A stretch of 42,559 nucleotides of DNA. Origin: Candidatus Jordarchaeum sp. LHC_1308 (GTDB lineage Archaea; Asgardarchaeota; Jordiarchaeia; Jordiarchaeales; Freyrarchaeaceae). Made by a program: the position numbers and the translations under genes. Below, piece after piece: positions 33,351 to 40,283 of this stretch. How positions within the stretch are numbered: the stretch's first letter is position 1; each line of letters opens with the position of its first letter. The notes beneath the pieces are model-generated. The model was given only the letters and a program-made list of their open reading frames with translations, ran no database searches and was not told where the DNA came from. The DNA lies in assembly GCA_019057675.1 (NCBI GenBank), contig JAHLWX010000006.1, positions 1 through 42,559 of the forward strand, read 5' to 3'.

Positions 33351-33854
33351 TTAGAGAGTGGTAAACTTTTCCTCTCCCAGATATAAAAGCACATCTTTTC
33401 TCCTCTCGGCGAAGTTTTTCTCGGCATAGGCCTCTAAAACTCTCCCTATGAAGACCATGTGGTCTCCGGCCTCAATGGTTTTCTCTACTTTACACTCAAG
33501 GTGGGCGAGGCACTCTGTGATTATCGGCGCCCGCACCTTTTTCGCTGAAGCCGCGGTCAGCCCTGCCTCTCTAAACTTATCGAAGTTCCTGCCCGATATT
33601 GTTCCACAGAGGAGAACCTCCTTAACCAGTTCTGAGGATGGAATGTTAATCACAAACTCTCCGCTCTCCATGATCATCCTGTAAGACTCTCTCTGGAATC
33701 CGACGCTGATCGCTACCATTGGAGGAGTAAAGCTGACAGGCATAGACCAAGCGAGCGTGATTATGTTCCTTTTTCCCTTAGAATCGACACAACTAACCAA
33801 AACGACTGGTCTTGGATATAGCAGGGTGTGCACCTCACTCACGTTAACCTTCAA
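33351..33854 (-). CDS. Flavin-reductase-like FMN-binding protein
   Basis: About 167 aa with the FMN-binding split barrel: 'LYPRPVVLVSCVDSKGKRNI', 'LAWSMPVSFTPPMVAISVGF', 'GEFVINIPSSELVKEVLLCG', 'CLAHLECKVEKTIEAGDHMV'. These proteins either reduce flavin with NAD(P)H or act as flavoredoxin-like electron carriers. The chosen start TTG 33854 lies 4 nt after GGTGAT within a G-rich tract; the track TTG at 33872 would put six extra residues on the ribosome-binding site. It lies about 23 bp downstream of tyrS, same strand. Confidence 0.88.
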   Translation of the reverse strand: MKVNVSEVHTLLYPRPVVLVSCVDSKGKRNIITLAWSMPVSFTPPMVAISVGFQRESYRMIMESGEFVINIPSSELVKEVLLCGTISGRNFDKFREAGLTAASAKKVRAPIITECLAHLECKVEKTIEAGDHMVFIGRVLEAYAEKNFAERRKDVLLYLGEEKFTTL

Positions 33855-33877
33855 ATCAATCACCCCCCTCAATTTAG

Positions 33878-34957
33878 CTATCTTGTTATTTCAGCACTTC
33901 TCACTTTTTCATAAGTCTCTCTTGCCTTCTTGTCTTCTTCGAAGTGTCTTCTTATAGGATCCACTATGTCGTTAAGGTATCTTGCCGTTGCCTCCTTAAG
34001 GTCTAGGGGGTGTATTTCACCCTTGACGTACGCTTCTCTTAGCTCGTTATACGATGTGAACGTCAATGCGTTTTTACCCTTCCTCTCAACGGTCACCTCT
34101 CTGTACTTCTCAAAGACTATCTTCTCCATTAGGTCCATTATAGGGTTCCCCTCCGCCACTTTCGGTGGGCAGAAAGCGCCGCGGATTTTCCTCCATATTT
34201 CCTCCTTCGAATCATGAATGAATATGGCTGAATCTGGCACGCTTTTACTCATCTTGGAGCTTATCATGAAGTCTATTTTTTCATCCTCGTCGAACCCCCC
34301 TCTTTCTCCTGCCTTAAGTCCTAAGAGAAGCGGGTGATGCACGGCTACGGGCTTGCGCCTCCCAAGCAACGGGGCGACCTCCCTAGCAAGCATATTAACT
34401 TTCCTCTGATCTATCCCCAGCTGGCATATGTCCACTTCAAGCTGAAAAATATCAGCACACTGCATTACGGGATAGAACAGGAAGGCTGTCGGGTTTGAGG
34501 CGCTCTCCTTTCTTCCAGCGATGGTGAGAGCCCTCATAGTTCTACTCACGGTCACGTTCTTAGCTATCAATATAACTTTCTTCCAGTAGTCTGGGTTGTC
34601 AAAGTGATCTTTATGCCACACAATCTCTACCTTGCTGAAATCCACGCCAGCAGCCTTCCAAACCTCTATAAAGTATCTTCCAGCATCCCTTATCTTCTCC
34701 AGATCCCCCCCGAGCTTATTATTAATCCATGCAAAACTGTCAGCCAGCAGAATTTTGAACCTTATACCCGCCTTCATGAGCTTCTCGAGTATGATCGGTC
34801 TGTAGACCGCGACGGGAAGATGCGCTAACCCCGACGGCTCAAACCCGTCATACGCCACAGGCCTACTATTAACCTCAAAAAGTTCTCTCAATTCCGTCTC
34901 AGTCACTATCTCTGCACTGCAACTTCTAACTAGCTGTACTTTCTCCTCAATATCCAT
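33878..34957 (-). CDS. tyrS: Tyrosyl-tRNA synthetase
   Basis: Class Ic synthetase. 'AYDGFEPSGLAHLPVAVYRP' holds the first signature, in the form used by archaeal/eukaryotic TyrRS. 'LADSFAWINNKLGGDLEKIR' and 'FLFYPVMQCADIFQLEVDIC' form the tyrosine pocket region, then 'LGIDQRKVNMLAREVAPLLG', and KMSKS in 'DFMISSKMSKSVPDSAIFIH'. 359 aa is normal for archaea. GAGGG lies about 7 nt before ATG. It is the first gene of the minus-strand group reaching prf1 and is divergent from the PAP2 gene. Confidence 0.95.
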   Translation of the reverse strand: MDIEEKVQLVRSCSAEIVTETELRELFEVNSRPVAYDGFEPSGLAHLPVAVYRPIILEKLMKAGIRFKILLADSFAWINNKLGGDLEKIRDAGRYFIEVWKAAGVDFSKVEIVWHKDHFDNPDYWKKVILIAKNVTVSRTMRALTIAGRKESASNPTAFLFYPVMQCADIFQLEVDICQLGIDQRKVNMLAREVAPLLGRRKPVAVHHPLLLGLKAGERGGFDEDEKIDFMISSKMSKSVPDSAIFIHDSKEEIWRKIRGAFCPPKVAEGNPIMDLMEKIVFEKYREVTVERKGKNALTFTSYNELREAYVKGEIHPLDLKEATARYLNDIVDPIRRHFEEDKKARETYEKVRSAEITR

Positions 34958-35054
34958 ACATGCTCCCTCTTAAGGATGGATGGGTTTAATTGTCAAAATA
35001 ACTTTTCCCATACTCTTAAATTGGAAATGGGAAAGAGAGCATTGTGGTGGTCAG

Positions 35055-36128
35055 ATGAATTACTGGTGGGATTTGTCTGTTATAAACTGGCTTCAGGGAT
35101 CTTTTTGGACACCTTGGGGATTCATGAAATCACCTTCGTTGCTAGACGGCGCAATGTGGCTTATAACTCAATTTGGGACTGAGACTGTATGGATACTGGT
35201 AGTCTCCGTTCTTTTTTGGCTCGGATATCGGAGAGAAAGCCTCCTGCTAGGTGCTCTAATACTCGTCGAAGCCATGATAAATTTTTGGCTGAAGTACGCT
35301 ATTTTCAGGCTCAGACCAACAAAGTACGAGGCATTTGTATTCTACGAGTCTTCAGACCCGTCAATGCCTAGTGGACACGCTCAACTTGCAACGACAGCCA
35401 GCTTTTACACGGCCCGGGCTACTTGTCCACGCTTGGAAACCAGTAACCTGGCGAAAGAAAACGGTGGAGGCAGGCTTAGAAGAAAGTGTCTCGCCCTATA
35501 CCTATTAGCCCTTGCATTAACAGTTCTCGTCTCGCTGAGCAGGGTTTACCTAGGTGTTCACTGGCCTACTGACGTTATCGCCGGAAGCATTGTCGGCTTC
35601 ATTATATTCACAGCATATTCCATTATGGCTGAAAGGTTGTGGAATGCTATAGCGCCTCGTCTTCCTACGAGCACATTATACAACTGCGTCTTGATAATTT
35701 TGATTGGAGTTGCGTTCGGCGTCTTCATTCCTTCCTCTTGGAGAATAGGATGGTACGCTGGGGGATTCTTCACAGGGTTCTTCATAGGAGCAGTTCTTGA
35801 AGCCAGATTTCTGAATTTTGAAAAACCCAGAACGCTGAGGGAAGCTCTTGGAAGAATAATACTTGGTGGCCTAGTTCTCTCGGTTCTCGCAGTAGTATCT
35901 GACAAGGTTCTCTCGGGAACTTACGCCTTATTCGACTTATTGGAGTTGCTGTTGGACCTCTTTGTTGTTCCAAGCTTACTTTCGCCTTGGACGGGCATGA
36001 TAGCCAGTCTTATCCTAGAACCATACATGGGCCCGTTCTCCAACGTAATACAGTTCCCCCTATACACTCTAGTTGGGCTATGGGTGAGCTTGTTCGCGCC
36101 GTACGCGTTCAAGGCTCTCCGGCTCTAA
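35055..36128 (+). CDS. PAP2-family membrane phosphatase
   Basis: 357 aa with about nine or ten hydrophobic segments. The three acid-phosphatase signatures are intact: 'KYAIFRLRP' (KxxxxxxRP), 'SMPSGHAQLATTASF' (PSGH) and 'SRVYLGVHWPTDVIAGS' (SRxxxxxHxxxD). It probably dephosphorylates a polyprenyl or archaeal lipid phosphate on the outer membrane face. A charged loop of about 35 residues separates motifs 2 and 3. The C-terminal half adds further membrane helices beyond the minimal family core. ATG 35055 follows GGTGGT by 3 nt; the track start 34980 adds 25 residues from leader DNA. Convergent with acdA (4-bp overlap). Confidence 0.9.
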   Translation: MNYWWDLSVINWLQGSFWTPWGFMKSPSLLDGAMWLITQFGTETVWILVVSVLFWLGYRRESLLLGALILVEAMINFWLKYAIFRLRPTKYEAFVFYESSDPSMPSGHAQLATTASFYTARATCPRLETSNLAKENGGGRLRRKCLALYLLALALTVLVSLSRVYLGVHWPTDVIAGSIVGFIIFTAYSIMAERLWNAIAPRLPTSTLYNCVLIILIGVAFGVFIPSSWRIGWYAGGFFTGFFIGAVLEARFLNFEKPRTLREALGRIILGGLVLSVLAVVSDKVLSGTYALFDLLELLLDLFVVPSLLSPWTGMIASLILEPYMGPFSNVIQFPLYTLVGLWVSLFAPYAFKALRL

Positions 36129-37603
36129 GAGTTTTTCTCTTGGAGGAGAGCCCTCCCCTTCTTATTTTTACGTGCAAAATATTGAACCATTTTTGATAGA
36201 GCGTTCGCCGCTGTCTCTATAGTCGGATAGACGACTGCCCCTTTCTCTGTTGCCCTAGCGACGACTTCTATGTCTGTGGTGGCTGTGACCGCAACTACGG
36301 GCTTACCATACTTTTTAATCAGCTCAATCATGTACTTCATGCTTTCCTCGTCAGCCTTCGCAATCCATTCTTTGACAACGCTCCTACCATCTTTACCGAG
36401 AAGTAACCCTCCAAAGGCTCCTGCAAATGCTCCGCTACCAACAATAAACCCTAAAGCGACAACGATGTCGACGTTTGGGTCTCTTGCTATTGCGTCTAAG
36501 CAGGAGGGTTGTAAGCTTCTGTCGAAGGTTCCTACAAGGTCGACAGGATTACCCTTACTCCAGTAAGAAGGAAGAAGTGCGTTAAGCTTCTGTATCGTGT
36601 CCTCACTTAAGGGAACAACGTCTAGTCCCGCTTCCTCAAAGGCATCTGAGGCGACAACACCATACCCTCCCCCCCAAGTTAGTATACCAACCCTTTCTCC
36701 TTTAGGAGGCGGGAGGTTTACAAAACTCTTTGCTAAGTCAAGCATTTCATTAATAGTTGACGCCTCAGTAATTCCAGTCTGTCTGAATACCGCCCTTACC
36801 ACTTCATTGGGGGAAAACAGTGCTCCACTATGAGACTTGGCAGCTCTAATTCCCGCTTTTGTTCTCCCCGACTTATAGGCTATGACAGGCTTCTTTTCGG
36901 AAACCTCCTCTGCGACTCTCATAAACTTTCTCCCGCTTCTCACTCCTTCAAGATAAAGTAGGATAACTTTAACATTCGGGTCAGAGCCAAAGTAGTCAAG
37001 GTACTCGTAGCACTCTATGTCCGCTTCGTTTCCACTACTCACAAACTTGTCGAATCCTATCCCGACCGTAGAGCCGAAACCTAGAAGATTCGTCCCAATG
37101 TTACCGCTTTGACTTATCAGCGCCACTTCACCCTTACGCGGGAAGACCGGCGGCATCAAAGCACAAAGATCCACTGAGGCACTATAAACCCCCATAGTAT
37201 TTGGCCCAACCAGAAGTAAGCCCCCCTCCCTCGCCCTCCTCACGCACACCCCTTCAAACGCTTCGCCTTTCTCTCCTGTCTCTCTAAAACCGCCAGCTAT
37301 TGCTATCGCCGCCTTAACCCCTGCCTCAACACACTCCTCGATATGCTGAAGAACAGCCTCCGCCGGCCTAGCTATTACGGCTAAGTCGACTTCATCATTA
37401 ACACTTACAATATTCGGGTAAGCTCTAATACCGAGAATCTTCTCCTCGTTCGGATTTACAGGGTAAATTTTTCCCTTAAACCCATAGGAGATTATGTTCG
37501 CAAGAATAATGCAGCCCCACTTAGCAGGATTATTCGAAGCGCCTATCACAGCAAGGGAACGTGGCTCAAAAATAGGTTTAAGATTCCTACTTCCAGAGTC
37601 CAC
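36125..37603 (-). CDS. acdA: Acyl-CoA/acetyl-CoA synthetase (ADP-forming), alpha subunit
   Basis: Makes ATP from ADP and phosphate while converting an acyl-CoA to the free acid, the energy-conserving step of archaeal fermentation. The N-terminal CoA-binding domain is seen ('SLAVIGASNNPAKWGCIILA', 'GGLLLVGPNTMGVYSA'), then the two succinyl-CoA-ligase-like domains ('VALISQSGNIGTNLLGFGS', 'VILLYLEGVRSGRKFM'). The phosphohistidine lies in 'IRAAKSHSGALFSPNEV'. 492 aa matches a stand-alone alpha subunit; the ATP-grasp beta subunit is not in the window, so it is encoded elsewhere. GTG start after a GGTGGTGGTG tract. A TATA-like 'agatttaaagg' lies upstream near 37665-37675. Confidence 0.92.
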   Translation of the reverse strand: MDSGSRNLKPIFEPRSLAVIGASNNPAKWGCIILANIISYGFKGKIYPVNPNEEKILGIRAYPNIVSVNDEVDLAVIARPAEAVLQHIEECVEAGVKAAIAIAGGFRETGEKGEAFEGVCVRRAREGGLLLVGPNTMGVYSASVDLCALMPPVFPRKGEVALISQSGNIGTNLLGFGSTVGIGFDKFVSSGNEADIECYEYLDYFGSDPNVKVILLYLEGVRSGRKFMRVAEEVSEKKPVIAYKSGRTKAGIRAAKSHSGALFSPNEVVRAVFRQTGITEASTINEMLDLAKSFVNLPPPKGERVGILTWGGGYGVVASDAFEEAGLDVVPLSEDTIQKLNALLPSYWSKGNPVDLVGTFDRSLQPSCLDAIARDPNVDIVVALGFIVGSGAFAGAFGGLLLGKDGRSVVKEWIAKADEESMKYMIELIKKYGKPVVAVTATTDIEVVARATEKGAVVYPTIETAANALSKMVQYFARKNKKGRALLQEKNS

Positions 37604-37662
37604 TAAACACCACCACCGGCCTTAAATAGATGAAAGAGCAATGACTAAAAAAACTTCTCGTC

Positions 37663-37741
37663 TACCTTTAAATCTCTGCAAGTAAAGGGAAGTGCTTACT
37701 TGGCCTCAAACTTCACAATCCTTACCTTTACCTTACCTTTA
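37663..37741. repeat. Three TACCTTTA copies in a divergent promoter region
   Basis: TACCTTTA occurs at 37663-37670, 37723-37730 and 37734-37741. The last two form a tandem 11-mer (CCTTACCTTTA) that runs into the TATA of the HTH gene ('tttaaatag', about 37738-37746). The first overlaps the acdA TATA on the other strand. They are candidate regulator-binding sites. Confidence 0.4.
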
Positions 37742-37797
37742 AATAGAACTTCTTAACAAAGTTAAGTTCAGAAAAATAATAAAAGCCTGTGATGCAA

Positions 37798-38172
37798 ATG
37801 AGATTTCCCTGCGAGATTGTAATATGGTACCTCCTGCCAGCCATCAGGTCTGCTCTAGCCAAGGAGCTTGCAAACCTAGGTCTCTCCCAAAAAGATATCT
37901 CAGAAAAACTCGGTATTTCAGAGGCAGCAGTCTCCCAGTACATGAAAGGTAAGCGAGGCAGGAAAATAGACTTCACTACCGAGTTCTACGAAATGGTGCG
38001 TGAAGTCGCAAGGCACGTAGCTTCAAGCATCTCTTCCATAGAAGTTTACCGGAGAACCTGCAACTTATGCTTAGAACTTAGAAAGAGGGCATTCCTGTGC
38101 GACCTACACAAGAAACTGGATAATGTCCCCGAAGACTGCAATCTTTGCCCCTGCCTCTCAGAAGACTTGTGA
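37798..38172 (+). CDS. HTH transcriptional regulator with C-terminal cysteines
   Basis: 124 aa. 'MRFPCEIVIWYLLPAIRSAL' is the usual opening of an archaeal regulator family, followed by an XRE-type helix-turn-helix ('LANLGLSQKDISEKLGISEA', 'AVSQYMKGKRG'). The C-terminal part has five cysteines ('RTCNLCLELRKRAFLCDLHK', 'EDCNLCPCL') that may bind metal or an Fe-S cluster and sense redox state. The ATG lies 4 nt after GTGAT; the track GTG at 37789 is inside that site. Divergent from acdA with repeats in the shared spacer, so it may regulate acdA and itself. This is inference. Confidence 0.85.
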   Translation: MRFPCEIVIWYLLPAIRSALAKELANLGLSQKDISEKLGISEAAVSQYMKGKRGRKIDFTTEFYEMVREVARHVASSISSIEVYRRTCNLCLELRKRAFLCDLHKKLDNVPEDCNLCPCLSEDL

Positions 38173-38287
38173 GTTCCCTCCAGCAACCGGAACCATGAGC
38201 AAAAAGTTTTGTTAAAAATATATAAGGCATTCTAATAGAGAAGCAACCATAGTCCTTCTGGCGGCTTTTCAAAACAAGCATCTTACC

Positions 38288-38302
38288 TAAAACTTTTTAT
38301 CC
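38288..38302 (+). promoter_or_regulatory. Promoter of the hexapeptide-acyltransferase gene
   Basis: The stretch 'aaaactttttatccg' is a good BRE/TATA match about 50-60 nt before the TTG at 38351. A second TATA-like 'ttaaaaatatataag' lies at about 38211-38225 with no clear gene of its own. Confidence 0.4.
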
Positions 38303-38350
38303 GTTTACCCTCCTTTATCGTAAAAGATGCTTTCTTAAGGGGGTTTACAG

Positions 38351-39079
38351 TTGGGGAGTGATAAAGGTAGTCCTCCTAACCTTCTTCTAAAGTTGGGTGC
38401 AAACATCTTTCTGGCTGGTATTCTGTCAATACCTTTCTCCGTGTTATCAGCCGTCCTAGCATACTACATATTGGTCGAAGCATTGCAGTTGCCTTTAGCG
38501 GTGGTCATCGGTCTAGCTCCAGTATACTACTTAATTGCAAAATGGTGTTTTAGGTTATTCTTCCTAGTCTTAGCTAGAGCTCAGTTGAAGCCAGTTGAAG
38601 AGGGGCACTTTGAAGCAGACTTCAGAAACAGTAACGTTAGGAACTGGCTGGTAAACATATCACTTGTGGATGCGGTCAAGTACTTCGTGGGCAACCCGCC
38701 CTTGGGGCAAACATTCCTTAGGCCGTCCCTCTACAAGTTCCTTGGAGCAAAGCTAGGCAAAACAGTCTCCTTAGACGATGTCACTGACCCATATCTTCTA
38801 GAAATGGAAGACGGCGCTGTTGCTGGTGGTCATTCTTTCATAGTAACTCATATCTCGAGGAACGGTGGGCTTTACCTCAAAAAAGTGAAGATCGGTCGTA
38901 ATGCGCTCATCGGAATACGCTCAACGATAATGCCAGGAGTTGAAGTTGGTGAGGGAGCGATTGTGGCGGCAGGCTCCTTGGTTCCAATGGACGCAAAGAT
39001 ACCGCCATACACCTTGTGGTCCGGTATTCCTGCAAGACAAGTAAAATCATTAAAAGAGGAAGCCAAAGACCAAACCTAG
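38351..39079 (+). CDS. Membrane-anchored hexapeptide-repeat acyltransferase-like protein
   Basis: 242 aa. Two long hydrophobic segments near the N-terminus ('NIFLAGILSIPFSVLSAVLA' and 'LPLAVVIGLAPVYYLIAKW') anchor it in the membrane. The C-terminal half is a left-handed beta-helix with hexapeptide periodicity ('KTVSLDDVTDPYLLEMEDGA', 'VKIGRNALIGIRSTIMPGVE', 'VGEGAIVAAGSLVPMDAKIP', ending 'SGIPARQVK'). The histidine in 'AVAGGHSFIVTH' may be catalytic. It resembles sugar or lipid O-/N-acyltransferases; the substrate is unknown. TTG lies 7 nt after GGGGG. It is 15 bp upstream of the next gene, so co-transcription is likely. Confidence 0.8.
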   Translation: MGSDKGSPPNLLLKLGANIFLAGILSIPFSVLSAVLAYYILVEALQLPLAVVIGLAPVYYLIAKWCFRLFFLVLARAQLKPVEEGHFEADFRNSNVRNWLVNISLVDAVKYFVGNPPLGQTFLRPSLYKFLGAKLGKTVSLDDVTDPYLLEMEDGAVAGGHSFIVTHISRNGGLYLKKVKIGRNALIGIRSTIMPGVEVGEGAIVAAGSLVPMDAKIPPYTLWSGIPARQVKSLKEEAKDQT

Positions 39080-39094
39080 GCAGGTGTAGCTGGA

Positions 39095-39778
39095 ATGAAG
39101 CCGTTGAGGGTCATGGAAGGTGTCTTCTTGATTGGTGGCGCGGGGATTTCCCATGATGCTGATTGTTGCATCTACCTGGTCGATGCAGGCGGAAGCCTTG
39201 TGCTAATCGACTCTGGGGTTGGAGTTGACACTGAGAAAATAGTTAAAAACGTGAGGGACGCCGGCTACAATCCCAAAGACATAGAATATCTAATAGGCAC
39301 ACACAAACACATAGACCATATAGGCGGAAACCGCTTCTTCAAAGACTCCTTCAATTGCAAGGTTATAATGCATAAACTGGACGCTGAAGCCGTAGAGTCA
39401 GGGGATCAGCTCACGACGGGAGCACAGCTTTACGGCGTAAAACTTCGTCCATGCAAAGTCGACATGAAAATCAGCCAAACAACAAGCTTAACAGTCGGCC
39501 AGCTCACTTTCATGCTTCTACACACCCCAGGACATACGCCGGGAAGTATATCGGTCCTCCTAGAAAAGGAAGGTAAACGCATCCTCTTCGGCCAAGATGT
39601 TCACGGACCAATAGAGCCCTCATGGGGCTCCGACGTTAACCAGTACTGCAAATCAATGAAGCTTTTACTCTCCCTTAACGCTGACATACTGTGTGAAGGA
39701 CACTTCGGAATATACACATCCCCTGAAAAAGTCAAGGCATACATAGAAAGATACATGCAAATCTACGGGTGCAAGTAA
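39095..39778 (+). CDS. Metallo-beta-lactamase-fold hydrolase
   Basis: 227 aa, glyoxalase-II-like. The opening strands 'GVFLIGGAGISHDADCCIYL' and 'GGSLVLIDSGVGVDTEKIV' are followed by the metal motif 'GTHKHIDHIGGNRFF' (HxHxDH), 'LLHTPGHTPGSISVLLE' (His), 'RILFGQDVHGPI' (Asp) and 'ILCEGHFGIY' (last His). All expected ligands are present. Typical members hydrolyse thioesters or related bonds; the specific substrate is unknown. AGGTG lies about 9 nt before ATG. It follows the acyltransferase-like gene by 15 bp. Confidence 0.88.
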   Translation: MKPLRVMEGVFLIGGAGISHDADCCIYLVDAGGSLVLIDSGVGVDTEKIVKNVRDAGYNPKDIEYLIGTHKHIDHIGGNRFFKDSFNCKVIMHKLDAEAVESGDQLTTGAQLYGVKLRPCKVDMKISQTTSLTVGQLTFMLLHTPGHTPGSISVLLEKEGKRILFGQDVHGPIEPSWGSDVNQYCKSMKLLLSLNADILCEGHFGIYTSPEKVKAYIERYMQIYGCK

Positions 39779-40283
39779 ACTTCTCCTAATACTTTTTCTG
39801 GCAGAGTGCCTAGAAGAGTTTAGATGGAATATAAGGTTACTTTACGCATTATTGCCATCCGGCATGTAAGATGGCTCCTATTTTTGAAGAACTAGAAAGG
39901 GAGGAATGGGATGGAAAGCCCAGGGGGCCAAGAAGCTTTTTAATGCAACTATAGATCTACAGGTTTTATGGTGATAGCATAAGGATTCCTAGGCCGAGGC
40001 GGTTCATAACTGTCAAGAAGTGTGGCAAATACCAGAAGAAGTTCATTGACGTATAGAGATAGAACAATAAAATCGGTGAAATAACGGTAAAACACTGACA
40101 GGCTTGTCGTGTCATTTAAGGAAAGAAGTTGTCTTAACTAACTCAAGCGATTGGATGACTATAAGACATAAACGAGCCTGACGTTACATACGTATGCAAA
40201 TTCCTTATGCATTTTTAATTGAAAAATAACTTTTTACCAAAAATTTTTTCTAAGTCTTACTTACAATATCGGAGGGAAGGCGG
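39779..40283. other. Intergenic region with a decayed small frame
   Basis: About 505 bp with no intact gene. Besides the remnant listed next, the right part is A/T rich with a TATA-like 'aaaaataacttttta' (about 40223-40237) that probably serves the protease gene. Confidence 0.45.
39906..40056 (+). pseudogene. Possible decayed small ORF
   Basis: An ATG after GGGAGG opens MGWKAQGAKKLFNATIDLQV, which stops at 39974. Another frame continues with IYRFYGDSIRIPRPRRFITV and KKCGKYQKKFIDV to TAG 40054-40056. One frameshift near 39955 would join them into a basic protein of about 50 aa. No family is recognised; it might be a remnant of a longer gene. Confidence 0.3.

Noticed and set aside
34840-34910. 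TyrRS first signature reads HLPV instead of HxGH.
   Set aside because: Archaeal and eukaryotic TyrRS commonly depart from HIGH at these positions (for example HIAQ), so it is not a sign of inactivity.
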